Assembly: GCA_017628205.1 (NCBI GenBank)
Contig: JAGBZO010000045.1
Coordinates: 124,001-188,000 of the forward strand
DNA from: Duodenibacillus sp.
GTDB taxonomy: Bacteria > Pseudomonadota > Gammaproteobacteria > Burkholderiales > Burkholderiaceae_F
DNA length: 64,000 nucleotides
Direction: 5' to 3'
The position numbers and the translations under genes were made by a program. The notes beneath the pieces are model-generated. The model worked only from the letters and a program-made list of their open reading frames with translations, was not told the origin of the DNA and searched no databases. Shown here in pieces: positions 1 to 7,418 of the stretch (positions within the stretch are counted from its first letter, which is position 1; every line of letters begins with the position of its first letter).

Positions 1-394
1 TAAAGAGTCCATTGCCACGCAAGACCAATTGATCGAGCTCTATCCCGACAGCGTGCAAGTTCCCGAGGCTTTGTTGAGCAAAGCGGCAAGCCTTGCCAGC
101 TTGGGTCAAAAGCGTCAGGCGGCAAATACGCTCGAACAAATTAAAAAACGCTATCCTGGCACTGAAGTGGCCGATTTGGCCGAGCAACGTTTGAAGGCGT
201 TGGGCCCCATCCCGGCACAGAAAAAACAAAAGGCAAACGCAACGGCTCCCAAACAGGCCGCCAAGGCAGAACAAAAGCCCAAGAAGACCGAGCAGAAGCC
301 CGTGAAAACGGAACAAAAGCCCAAAGTGGTTGAGCAAAAGCCGAAGGCCGCAGAGCAAAAGAAGGCGACTTCTGGCGAGACAGCTGAAAGATAA
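1..394 (+). CDS. cpoB: CpoB/YbgF, Tol-Pal system periplasmic TPR protein (3' end only)
   Basis: The reading frame is already open at base 2, so this is the C-terminal part of a gene that starts left of the window. The visible part contains one tetratricopeptide unit of the CpoB type, with a YPDS...ALLSKAASLASLG helix pair followed by A..TLEQIKKRYPGTE and a final AEQRLKAL helix. CpoB coordinates peptidoglycan synthesis with Tol-Pal constriction in the periplasm. The family normally ends soon after the last TPR helix. Here about 60 more residues follow, rich in Lys, Gln and Pro and built on a seven-residue repeat. A terminator follows directly. tolB and pal are expected just outside the window, while tolQRA lies about 48 kb away. 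Identity is probable rather than certain because the N-terminal domain is not visible. Confidence 0.8.
   Translation, partial: KESIATQDQLIELYPDSVQVPEALLSKAASLASLGQKRQAANTLEQIKKRYPGTEVADLAEQRLKALGPIPAQKKQKANATAPKQAAKAEQKPKKTEQKPVKTEQKPKVVEQKPKAAEQKKATSGETAER
269..373 (+). repeat. Five tandem 21-bp in-frame units at the cpoB 3' end
   Basis: Five consecutive seven-codon units read EQKPKKT, EQKPVKT, EQKPKVV, EQKPKAA and EQKKATS. They make a basic, proline-containing heptad tail on the TPR protein. The DNA units differ mainly at third positions, so the repeat is maintained at protein level rather than being a fresh duplication. Confidence 0.9.
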
Positions 395-399
395 CGTCT

Positions 400-426
400 A
401 ACACCTCGATTATCGGGGTGTTTTCG
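400..426 (+). terminator. Intrinsic terminator after cpoB
   Basis: Arms AACACCTCGA and TCGGGGTGTT (one G-T pair) enclose a 3-nt loop and are followed by TTCGTT. The hairpin begins 6 nt after the stop codon. Confidence 0.8.
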
Positions 427-508
427 TTAGTGCGAAAAAGAGTAAAATTAAACGTTATATGCCTGAAACGATGCATTGAGAACGAATGACCAGTGAATTT
501 CGGACGAA

Positions 509-601
509 ATGTTTTCACGCATAACGCTAATTCTGGTGTCAATTCTCGCCTGCTCCAATGCACGGATGACATCACGTTCGATCGTTTTACTAAGGAGGTG
601 A
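509..601 (+). CDS. Possible 30-codon leader ORF with a signal-peptide-like core
   Basis: ATG at 509 opens a 30-residue ORF whose N-terminus (MFSRITLILVSILAC) looks like a short lipoprotein signal with a Cys after LA. The remaining 15 residues are basic and polar. Its TGA (599-601) overlaps the AGGAGGTG Shine-Dalgarno in front of the next small ORF. No convincing ribosome-binding site precedes it, and the mature part would be only about 16 residues. It could be a real entericidin-like peptide or a chance ORF. The reason to list it is its position in a chain of ORFs leading into maeA. Confidence 0.2.
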   Translation: MFSRITLILVSILACSNARMTSRSIVLLRR

Positions 602-635
602 AACAATCGAATGACTTTATTCAGTAAGACCTCCT
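593..635 (+). promoter_or_regulatory. Shine-Dalgarno with an exactly complementary downstream arm
   Basis: AGGAGGT at 593-599 is a near-ideal ribosome-binding site. ACCTCCT at 629-635 is its exact 7-nt complement, 29 nt downstream and inside the following small ORF. Folding would hide the site and place the leader start codon in the loop. The complementarity is read directly; a regulatory role is inference. Confidence 0.5.
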
Positions 636-664
636 ACCGTGTTTTAAAAAGACAGATCTCATGA
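611..664 (+). CDS. 17-codon leader peptide overlapping the malic enzyme start (ATGA)
   Basis: ATG at 611 follows the strong AGGAGG at 593-598, with a rather long 12-nt gap, and encodes MTLFSKTSYRVLKRQIS. Its TGA at 662-664 overlaps the maeA ATG at 661 as ATGA, the usual geometry of translational coupling. The maeA start itself has only a poor ribosome-binding site, so its translation may depend on ribosomes arriving from this leader. The peptide shows no run of a single amino acid that would suggest classical attenuation. It is too short to judge by homology. Confidence 0.4.
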   Translation: MTLFSKTSYRVLKRQIS

Positions 665-2307
665 CTACTTCCAATGGCAATGAACCGCGCGGCGTGGCCG
701 TGCTTCGTAATCCGTGGTTGAATCGCGGTTCCGTGTTTACCGAAGAAGAGCGCGACCGCCTTGGTTTGCGTGGTCTTTTGCCTCCGCGCGTATCTACTTT
801 TGCCCAGCAGGTTGAACGACTGGAAGGCGTTATCGCCAGTTGCAATACCGCGCTGAACAAGTACGTCATTCTCGAAGGCGTACATGCCAGTGACGAGGCC
901 TTGTACTTCCAGCTCGTCATGAAGAACATTGAAGAATACATGCCGTTGATCTATACGCCGACGGTTGGTGAAGCTTGCCAAAAGTTCAGCCATATCTTCC
1001 GCTACGCTCGCGGTTTGTATGTCAGCAGTGAAGATCGCGGTCGCGTACGCGAATTGGTTGCCAATGTTCCCAACGAAAACGTCGACATGATCGTCGTGAC
1101 GGACGGTCAACGCATTTTGGGTTTGGGCGACCTGGGTGTTAACGGTATGGGGATTCCCATCGGCAAGTTGGCTCTGTACACCGCCTGCGCCGGTGTCAAT
1201 CCTCAGCGTGTTTTGCCCGTTACGATCGACGTCGGTACGAATAACGAAGAGTTCCTGAGCGATCCGCTTTACATGGGTCTGCGTCAAAAGCGCATCACGG
1301 GGCCGGCTTACGACGAACTGATCGCCGAGTTTATCGAAGCGGTTCGCGAACGTTGGCCGAACGTCATCGTTCAGTTCGAAGACTTCCACAACTGCCACGC
1401 CTTCGATCTGTTGGACTACTGGCGTGACAAGATTTGCTGCTTCAACGACGACATTCAGGGTACCGCTTCCGTCTGTGTCACCGGTTTCTATACGGCCATG
1501 CGCGCGAAGAAGGAAAAGCTTTCCGATCAGCGCATCTTGTTCTTGGGGGCCGGTTCGGCTGCAACCGGTATCGCGCACTTGTTGGCCGATGCAATGGTTG
1601 AAGAAGGCTTGACGAAGCAAGAAGCGTTGGCACGTATTGCTTTGTTCGACTCCAAGGGCTTGGTGTCCAAGAATCGCGGCGACAATTTGGCCGACAACAA
1701 GATTCCGTTCGCTCACGACTTCGAAAACGCCAAGACGTTCTTGGAAGCCGTGCGTACCGTCAAGCCGACCGCCATCGTCGGCGTCAGCGCTCAGCCCAAG
1801 GCCTTTGACAAGGAAGTGATCGAAGCGATGACCGAATTGAACGATCGTCCGATCATCTTCGCTTTGTCTAACCCGACCAGCAAGGCCGAATGTACCGCTC
1901 AAGAGGCTTATATCTTCTCGCAAGGCAAGTGCTTGTTTGCTTGCGGTTCTCCGTTCGGTCCGGTCAGCTACAACGGCAAGACCTTCGTTCCGCGTCAGGG
2001 CAACAACAGCTACGTGTTTCCGGGCATCGGTTTGGGCTGCATCTTCGCTCGCGCCAAGACGATTCCCAACGGGATTTTCCTGACGGCCGCCAAGCGCTTG
2101 GCCGAGTTGGTGAGCCCGTCCGATCTGGATAACGGCAGCCTGTATCCGCCGCTGTCCGCCGTTCGTGACTTGTCCGCCGAAATCGCCGTCGCCGTCGCTC
2201 AATATTGCTTTGACAACGGTTTGGCTCAGGTGGAACGTCCCGACGATCTGGGCGCCGCCATTCGCGCCACGATGTGGAAGCCGACGGAAGAAGGCGCCTG
2301 CTTCTAA
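661..2307 (+). CDS. maeA: NAD-dependent malic enzyme (malate dehydrogenase, oxaloacetate-decarboxylating)
   Basis: This 548-residue protein has the length and motifs of the SfcA/MaeA class. It converts malate to pyruvate and CO2 with reduction of NAD, in the cytoplasm. Visible motifs are the N-terminal YTPTVGEACQ, the GDLGVNGMGIPIGK segment that carries the catalytic Lys region, FEDF with CFNDDIQGTA for the divalent metal, the Rossmann GAGSAATG, and FALSNPTSKAE near the C-terminus. The ATG overlaps the stop of a 17-codon leader ORF and has little Shine-Dalgarno of its own. A strong terminator follows, so the gene is monocistronic apart from the leader. With DcuC encoded nearby, it would feed C4-dicarboxylates into pyruvate. 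Confidence 0.95.
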   Translation: MTTSNGNEPRGVAVLRNPWLNRGSVFTEEERDRLGLRGLLPPRVSTFAQQVERLEGVIASCNTALNKYVILEGVHASDEALYFQLVMKNIEEYMPLIYTPTVGEACQKFSHIFRYARGLYVSSEDRGRVRELVANVPNENVDMIVVTDGQRILGLGDLGVNGMGIPIGKLALYTACAGVNPQRVLPVTIDVGTNNEEFLSDPLYMGLRQKRITGPAYDELIAEFIEAVRERWPNVIVQFEDFHNCHAFDLLDYWRDKICCFNDDIQGTASVCVTGFYTAMRAKKEKLSDQRILFLGAGSAATGIAHLLADAMVEEGLTKQEALARIALFDSKGLVSKNRGDNLADNKIPFAHDFENAKTFLEAVRTVKPTAIVGVSAQPKAFDKEVIEAMTELNDRPIIFALSNPTSKAECTAQEAYIFSQGKCLFACGSPFGPVSYNGKTFVPRQGNNSYVFPGIGLGCIFARAKTIPNGIFLTAAKRLAELVSPSDLDNGSLYPPLSAVRDLSAEIAVAVAQYCFDNGLAQVERPDDLGAAIRATMWKPTEEGACF

Positions 2308-2336
2308 TCGTTCGTCACGATAACGAACGTTTTAAG

Positions 2337-2372
2337 ACGGACCGTATGTTCTAAAACGTACGGTCCGTTTGT
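2337..2372 (+). terminator. Strong terminator after maeA
   Basis: A 14-bp stem (ACGGACCGTATGTT against AACGTACGGTCCGT, one T-G pair) with a CTAA loop is followed by TTTGT. It ends just before the possible starts of scpA. Confidence 0.85.
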
Positions 2373-2374
2373 AC

Positions 2375-3238
2375 ATGGTCCAAATGCACGCCGAAAGTTT
2401 CTCTATGCTTGCCGATCCAAACGTGCCTTCGAGCTTGCTCGACGGCGTGGCTTTGGCGCGCCTGTACGGAGAGCCACTGTTTCATATGCCGGACGGTTTG
2501 TATATTCCGCCCGATGCGTTGGAAGTGTTTTTGGAAAGCTTCGAAGGTCCTTTGGACTTGTTGCTATATCTCATCCGCAAACAAAAGTTCGATATTCTCG
2601 ACATTCCGATGGCAGTGCTCACCGAGCAGTACATGCAGTACGTCGAGTTGATTCGCAAGCGCAATTTGGAGTTGGCGGCCGATTATTTGGTGATGGCGGC
2701 CAATCTCATGCAAATTAAGAGTCAGTTGCTGTTGCCCGTGAAGCATACGGACACGGACGAAGAGGTTCAGGATCCTCAAGCCGAATTGGCTCGGCGCTTG
2801 TTGGAATACGAACGCATCAAGTTGGCGGCTCAGCATTTGGACGAGGTGCCCCGAGAAGGGCGAGAGTTCGTCAAGGCCTACGTTACCATCGAGCAAACAC
2901 ATGCATCGATGTGGCCCGACGTCGACGAGGAAGCATTGATTGCGGCATGGCAGTCGCTGTTGAATCAAGCCAAGCTCAAAGTCAATCATCGCGTCGCGCG
3001 TCAGGAGTTGTCGGTGCGCGAATACATGACGTCCGTATTGCGCAAGGTGTCCGAAAGCGGTTTTGTCGAGTTTCAGGATTTGTTCGATCCTGCGGAAGGA
3101 CCGAGCGTAGCCATCGTCAATTATCTGGCGATTCTCGAACTGGCCAAGGAAGGCTTGATTAAGATAACGCAGGCGGCGCCATTTGCTCCGCTCTATGTCA
3201 GTGTCGTGTTGTGGAAAGAGGATGAAAATGTCTTGTAA
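2375..3238 (+). CDS. scpA: Segregation and condensation protein A (kleisin)
   Basis: ScpA is the kleisin subunit that links SMC heads and ScpB in bacterial chromosome condensation. The segment LEVFLESFEGPLDLLLYLIRKQKFDILDIP is typical of the N-terminal SMC-neck-binding domain. LAADYLVMAANLMQIKSQLLLP follows, and the C-terminus carries a winged-helix region ending in FAPLYVSVV. The first roughly 25 residues vary within the family, so the start is uncertain: ATG codons at 2375, 2384 and 2405 and a TTG at 2369 are all in frame and none has a clear ribosome-binding site. The gene follows the maeA terminator closely. No scpB lies nearby; the next gene is a small CxxC protein overlapping by 11 nt. 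Confidence 0.9.
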   Translation: MVQMHAESFSMLADPNVPSSLLDGVALARLYGEPLFHMPDGLYIPPDALEVFLESFEGPLDLLLYLIRKQKFDILDIPMAVLTEQYMQYVELIRKRNLELAADYLVMAANLMQIKSQLLLPVKHTDTDEEVQDPQAELARRLLEYERIKLAAQHLDEVPREGREFVKAYVTIEQTHASMWPDVDEEALIAAWQSLLNQAKLKVNHRVARQELSVREYMTSVLRKVSESGFVEFQDLFDPAEGPSVAIVNYLAILELAKEGLIKITQAAPFAPLYVSVVLWKEDENVL

Positions 3239-3635
3239 GTATTGTTCGCAGTACATTGCACGCGCGTTGAAAGAGGTGCCGAACTTTGAGGCGTCTTGCG
3301 CGATTTTGCACTTGGATCCTCGCAAACCGAGCGATGCGGAGCCGATTTTGAACGCGCTTGGACAGATCGGGCAGTTCGGCACGATCCGATTGGCGCGTAA
3401 ATTTCCGTTTGTGACCGACGAGGCTCAGTTCCAAATGGTGGCTCGTACAGCTTTGGAGTTTTATTGGATGTTGCTTGATTTCTGGGAAGAGCAGCGTGAA
3501 GCCGAGCGACGTCAGCGAAACGGACAAGGATTGGCTGAGCAAGAGCGTTTGAATCGAGAAATCGAAGAGACGGTCAAAAAACGCCTTGAGAAGCAACGGA
3601 GCATCCAAGAACGGTTTGTCAGCCAAGTATTTTGA
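3228..3635 (+). CDS. Small cytoplasmic CxxC protein of unknown function, coupled to scpA
   Basis: This 135-residue protein starts at ATG 3228 with AAGAGGA just upstream, inside the last codons of scpA (11-nt overlap). The N-terminus reads MSCKYCSQY, giving a CxxC pair, and a third Cys lies at about residue 24. A hydrophobic aromatic stretch (FYWMLLDFW) sits near residues 80-90, and the last 45 residues are highly charged and helical, probably a coiled coil. No signal peptide or membrane segment is seen. I do not recognise the family. Overlap with scpA suggests co-expression and perhaps a role with SMC-ScpA. The CxxC could bind metal or be redox active; with only one pair in the monomer, a zinc site would need dimerisation or other ligands. 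Confidence 0.7.
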   Translation: MSCKYCSQYIARALKEVPNFEASCAILHLDPRKPSDAEPILNALGQIGQFGTIRLARKFPFVTDEAQFQMVARTALEFYWMLLDFWEEQREAERRQRNGQGLAEQERLNREIEETVKKRLEKQRSIQERFVSQVF

Positions 3636-3641
3636 CGAGGA

Positions 3642-3680
3642 AACGAAAAAGCGCATCCGTAAAGGATGCGCTTTTTCGTT
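3642..3680. terminator. Bidirectional terminator between the scpA unit and yicC
   Basis: A 17-bp perfect stem (AACGAAAAAGCGCATCC and its complement) with loop GTAAA carries A runs on the left and T runs on the right. It serves both converging units. Confidence 0.85.
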
Positions 3681-3685
3681 GAGAC

Positions 3686-4588
3686 TTACTGCAAGTTCTG
3701 AATTTGCTCGCGCATTTGTTCAATGTACAACTTTAAGGACAACGAGGCGTTGGTCATTTCAATGGCGGCTGCTTTGGAACCGAGAGTATTGGCTTCACGA
3801 TTCATTTCCTGCATCAGGAAGTCGAGCCTGCGGCCGGTTGCTCCGCCTGCCGCAAGAACACGACGGACTTCCTTCACATGCGTCAACAAGCGGTTGATTT
3901 CTTCATCGACGTCGATTTTAAGTGCGTACAGCGTCACTTCTTGACGAATGCGATCGGTAACCTCTTCCTTGCTCAGCGTCGAGTTTTCGGACAGCGTTTT
4001 AGAAAGGGCATGCTCGAGACGCTCGGTCAATTTGCTTTGAATGTGTTGCAAAATGAGCGGCATGGCGTCGGAGACGTCCGTTACGACGGCGACGATCTGA
4101 TCGCAATAGCCTTCGATGACGCGTGCAAGGGCGGCGCCTTCGCGTTCTCGCGTTTCGGTGAAGGTGTCGATCGTATCGCTCAATACGCTTAAAACGGATT
4201 GCACGAGTTCGTCGGCATTGACGTCGCCGGAAGAAACGATGCCTGGGTAGGCGAGAATCTGAGACACGGTCAACGGTTTGGCATCGGGGGCGATAGCCAT
4301 GATGCACTGTTGGATCGAACGCAACGCTTCGACGGCTTCAGGGCTGACGCGAGGCGTAGTCATGGCCGGATTCGTTTTTAGGCTGATGCGGCATTCGAGT
4401 TTGCCGCGGGCGACGCGCTTGGTAATCATGTCGCGTACGGCGGGTTCGGCCATGCGCAACTCTTCCGGCATGCGTAACGTGAGATCCAAAAAACGCGAAT
4501 TGACGCAACGAAGTTCGATTGACAGCGTGCCGAGCGGGCAGGAGCCCTGTCCGTTGGCAAAACCCGTCATAGAGCAGACCGAGGCCAT
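3686..4588 (-). CDS. yicC: YicC family endoribonuclease
   Basis: The 300-residue product begins MASVCSMTGFANG, the usual YicC start. The ATG at 4588 has AAAGGA about 8 nt upstream. The N-terminal domain contains the characteristic ELRCVNSRFLDL and VARGKLECR blocks. The C-terminal DUF1732 region contains DVDEEINRLLTHV and GRRLDFLMQEMNREANTLGSKA, the acidic-rich stretch proposed to hold the metal site. YicC proteins cut single-stranded RNA and influence small-RNA turnover in enterobacteria. The gene is convergent with the scpA unit and divergent from rph, which is a common arrangement. Confidence 0.93.
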   Translation of the reverse strand: MASVCSMTGFANGQGSCPLGTLSIELRCVNSRFLDLTLRMPEELRMAEPAVRDMITKRVARGKLECRISLKTNPAMTTPRVSPEAVEALRSIQQCIMAIAPDAKPLTVSQILAYPGIVSSGDVNADELVQSVLSVLSDTIDTFTETREREGAALARVIEGYCDQIVAVVTDVSDAMPLILQHIQSKLTERLEHALSKTLSENSTLSKEEVTDRIRQEVTLYALKIDVDEEINRLLTHVKEVRRVLAAGGATGRRLDFLMQEMNREANTLGSKAAAIEMTNASLSLKLYIEQMREQIQNLQ

Positions 4589-4753
4589 ATAAAAATCCTT
4601 TAAGAAAATCGATCGCTGCCGAAACTCAAGACGCGGCAACAGATCCGCATCGGATTGTAGCGCGCAAGAGGTGCTTGCGGTTGGTCGGCATTTTTGAGCG
4701 TAAGGCGTGTAGCATTACGGCATGATTTGAATCTCTGATGAGGAAGGCAGACT

Positions 4754-5479
4754 ATGGATTTGCGTCACGACGGCCGCCGTGCCGATGAAATGCGTACGTT
4801 AACGTTCGAGCGTCGCTATACGTGTCACGCCGAAGGCAGTGTTTTGGTGTCCGTGGGTCGTACGAAGGTAATTTGCACGGCATCGGTCTCGGTCGGCGTA
4901 CCGAAGTTTTTGAAGGACAAGGGCGAAGGCTGGGTAACGGCCGAGTACGGTCTGTTGCCTCGTGCAACGGGGACTCGTTGCGATCGTGAAGCCGCCCGAG
5001 GCAAACAGTCGGGTCGCACGCAAGAGATTCAGCGGTTGATCGGTCGCAGCCTGCGCGGTATTGTCGATCGCAAGAAGCTCGGCGAGCATACGATTCAGAT
5101 CGATTGCGACGTTATCCAGGCCGACGGCGGCACGCGTTGCGCGTCGATTTCCGGTGCGTATGTCGCGCTCAAGGACGCCGTCAATTGGATGTTGGCTAAA
5201 GGTTTGATTGCGGAAAATCCTTTGATCGATCAAGTGGCGGCCATAAGCGTTGGCATGAGTCAAGGTCGGGCCGTATTGGACTTGGATTATGTCGAAGACA
5301 GTTCGAGCGAAACCGACATGAACGTCGTCATGACCGGTTCGGGCGGTTTCATCGAGGTCCAGGGGACGGCCGAGGGCAAGGCCTTTAGCCGACAGGAACT
5401 CGATTGCATGCTGGACTTGGCTGAAAAGGGATGCCGAGAAATCATGAATGAGCAAAACAATGCGTTGGCATTGTCCTAA
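4754..5479 (+). CDS. rph: Ribonuclease PH
   Basis: RNase PH trims the 3' ends of tRNA precursors by phosphorolysis. The 241-residue protein matches the full family length. It starts [15 protein letters not shown], has the phosphate-binding [20 protein letters not shown] segment, [16 protein letters not shown], and the C-terminal [17 protein letters not shown] with its conserved acidic residues. GAGGAAGG lies 9-10 nt before the ATG. It heads a rph-rdgB-hemW run, an order frequently seen in betaproteobacteria. Confidence 0.95.
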   Translation: MDLRHDGRRADEMRTLTFERRYTCHAEGSVLVSVGRTKVICTASVSVGVPKFLKDKGEGWVTAEYGLLPRATGTRCDREAARGKQSGRTQEIQRLIGRSLRGIVDRKKLGEHTIQIDCDVIQADGGTRCASISGAYVALKDAVNWMLAKGLIAENPLIDQVAAISVGMSQGRAVLDLDYVEDSSSETDMNVVMTGSGGFIEVQGTAEGKAFSRQELDCMLDLAEKGCREIMNEQNNALALS

Positions 5480-5492
5480 TACAGGATAGGAG

Positions 5493-6098
5493 ATGATCAT
5501 GACGCGGAAGTGTGTTTTGGCTTCGAACAATAAGGGTAAGTTGCGTGAATTCAATGCGTTGTTTGCGCCGCTTCAAATCGAAGTTGTCGCTCAAGGGGCC
5601 TTGGGCGTCGAGTCTTGTCCCGAGCCGTACTTTACTTTTCTGGAAAATGCGTTGACGAAGGCTCGTCATGCATCCCGTGTTACGGGCTTGCCCGCTTTGG
5701 CCGACGATTCCGGCATTTGCGCCGACGCCTTGAAGGGACGCCCCGGCGTGTTCTCCGCTCGTTATGCCGGAGATCAGTGCGACGACGAGGCCAACAATGC
5801 GAAATTAATCGAGCAATTGAGCGACAAGGAAGACAAAAGCGCGCATTACACGTGCGTGTTGGTGGCGGTTCGCGATGCCGATGATCCCGAACCGATCGTG
5901 GTGGAAGGGCGTTGGAACGGACAGATTATCAGCGAAGCCGCCGGCACGGGCGGCTTCGGATACGATCCCTATTTTTATTTGCCCGAGTTCGGTTGTACGG
6001 CGGCGCAGTTGACGGCCGAACAAAAGAATGCGGTCAGTCACCGCGGCAAGGCCATGAAGGCAATGATCGAGGCTATTGCCGAGCGTTGGGGATGGTAA
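5493..6098 (+). CDS. rdgB: RdgB/HAM1 non-canonical purine NTP pyrophosphatase
   Basis: The protein hydrolyses dITP, ITP and XTP to monophosphates and so keeps hypoxanthine and xanthine out of DNA. Motifs visible are LASNNKGKLREF at the N-terminus, FLENALTKARHA, the catalytic LADDSGICADAL, GRPGVFSARYAG, GFGYDPYF and the C-terminal SHRGKAM. At 199-201 residues it has family length. Two close starts are possible (ATG 5493 and 5499), with AGGATAGGAG just upstream. The stop codon of rph is 13 nt away, so the two are co-transcribed. Confidence 0.95.
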   Translation: MIMTRKCVLASNNKGKLREFNALFAPLQIEVVAQGALGVESCPEPYFTFLENALTKARHASRVTGLPALADDSGICADALKGRPGVFSARYAGDQCDDEANNAKLIEQLSDKEDKSAHYTCVLVAVRDADDPEPIVVEGRWNGQIISEAAGTGGFGYDPYFYLPEFGCTAAQLTAEQKNAVSHRGKAMKAMIEAIAERWGW

Positions 6099-6105
6099 GT
6101 CGGCC

Positions 6106-7254
6106 ATGACATCGAACCTTGGGTTGTACGTTCATTGGCCGTGGTGCGTGCGCAAGTGTCCCTATTGCGACTTCAACTCGCACGCCGTGACAGGCAAGTT
6201 GCCCGAACAGGACTACGTCAATGCGTTGTTGGCCGATTTGCGGCATGCGTATCGTGCGGTCGACGGCAGAGAAGTGACAAGCGTTTTTGTCGGCGGAGGA
6301 ACGCCGAGTTTGATGTCGGCCGAGGGATTCGGCGCGTTAATGTCCGGCGTTCGCTCGATCGTCAACTTGTCGGCTTCGGCGGAAATCACAATGGAAGCCA
6401 ATCCGGGAACCGTTGGAGCCGAACGCTTCAGAGCTTACGCGCAGGCCGGGGTCAATCGCATTTCCATCGGGATTCAGAGTTTTTCCGACGCCAAGCTCAA
6501 GGCGTTGGGGCGCATTCACTCTCGTGACGAGGCGCTTGCGGCCATCGAGGCCGCAAAGGCTGTCGTCGACGATGTGAATTTGGACGTCATGTTCGCCCTG
6601 CCGGGGCAGAGCATGGGGGAGCTCGACGAGGACTTGACGTTGGCCTTGAAGGCCGAAACGTCGCATTTGTCGTTTTACGAGCTGACGATTGAGGAAGGGA
6701 CGGCTTTTTACAAGCGCGTTCCCGATCAATTGCCCGACGTCGACTTGGCGGCGGACATGGCCGATCATGTTCATGAAACGCTTGTCAACGCGGGGTTCGA
6801 GCACTATGAAATTTCAGCGTACGCCCGCCCCGGGCACCAGTGCCGACACAATTCGACATATTGGACATTCGGCGATTATCTGGGCGTCGGTGCGGGAGCT
6901 CACGGCAAGTTGACCGTCGACGGACAAATCGTTCGTACGGTACGCAGTGCCAATCCTCGCGTGTATTTGCACAATGTCGAGCTCGGTGTTTTCGAGGCCG
7001 AACGGCGAGTCGTGGAGAAAGAAGATCTGCCCTTTGAGTTCATGCTCAATGCGTTGCGTTTGCGCAATGGGGTTTTGCGAGACGAATGGGAACGACACAC
7101 GGGTCTCGGCATCGACGTCATCGATCCCGTATTGACGCAGTTGCAAAAAGAAGGATTGCTCGAAAAGAGCGAGAGACGGATCGTTCCCACCGAATTGGGG
7201 CGTCGTTTTTTAAGCGACTTGCAAGAGCGTTTTTTGACGGTTTCGGTGCCGTAG
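6106..7254 (+). CDS. hemW: HemW, radical SAM heme chaperone
   Basis: HemW binds heme and an iron-sulfur cluster and is proposed to deliver heme to membrane proteins. Older annotations call it oxygen-independent coproporphyrinogen oxidase. The start at ATG 6106 lies 7 nt after the rdgB stop. The cluster triad C14, C18, C21 (CVRKCPYC) follows GLYVHWPW. Next come FVGGGTPSLM, the MEANPG strand, GVNRISIGIQSF and LDVMFALPGQ. It keeps the HemW-type single CxxxCxxC with Cys after the Tyr. At 382 residues it has the expected length and a C-terminal HemN-like winged helix. Confidence 0.93.
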   Translation: MTSNLGLYVHWPWCVRKCPYCDFNSHAVTGKLPEQDYVNALLADLRHAYRAVDGREVTSVFVGGGTPSLMSAEGFGALMSGVRSIVNLSASAEITMEANPGTVGAERFRAYAQAGVNRISIGIQSFSDAKLKALGRIHSRDEALAAIEAAKAVVDDVNLDVMFALPGQSMGELDEDLTLALKAETSHLSFYELTIEEGTAFYKRVPDQLPDVDLAADMADHVHETLVNAGFEHYEISAYARPGHQCRHNSTYWTFGDYLGVGAGAHGKLTVDGQIVRTVRSANPRVYLHNVELGVFEAERRVVEKEDLPFEFMLNALRLRNGVLRDEWERHTGLGIDVIDPVLTQLQKEGLLEKSERRIVPTELGRRFLSDLQERFLTVSVP

Positions 7255-7418
7255 AGCGCACCGCACAAGATGACGTTTTTTGTAACCGTGGCTAGCGCTT
7301 GTCGATTTGATCGATAAAATCCTGAAAATCGAGTAAAAAGCTAGGTGTTGTTTGCGATTGCCGAACGATGCGTCCAATCATTTGTCGACACCGTCAGTTA
7401 AGTTGGAAATCAAGTCGA

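Noticed and set aside
141-575. 144-codon minus-strand ORF over the cpoB end and maeA leader
   Set aside because: It crosses the cpoB terminator and lies opposite a supported coding frame.
634-2202. 522-codon minus-strand ORF opposite the malic enzyme gene
   Set aside because: Its frame is open only because of the codon bias of maeA, the product is low in hydrophobic structure and matches nothing, and it has no ribosome-binding site.
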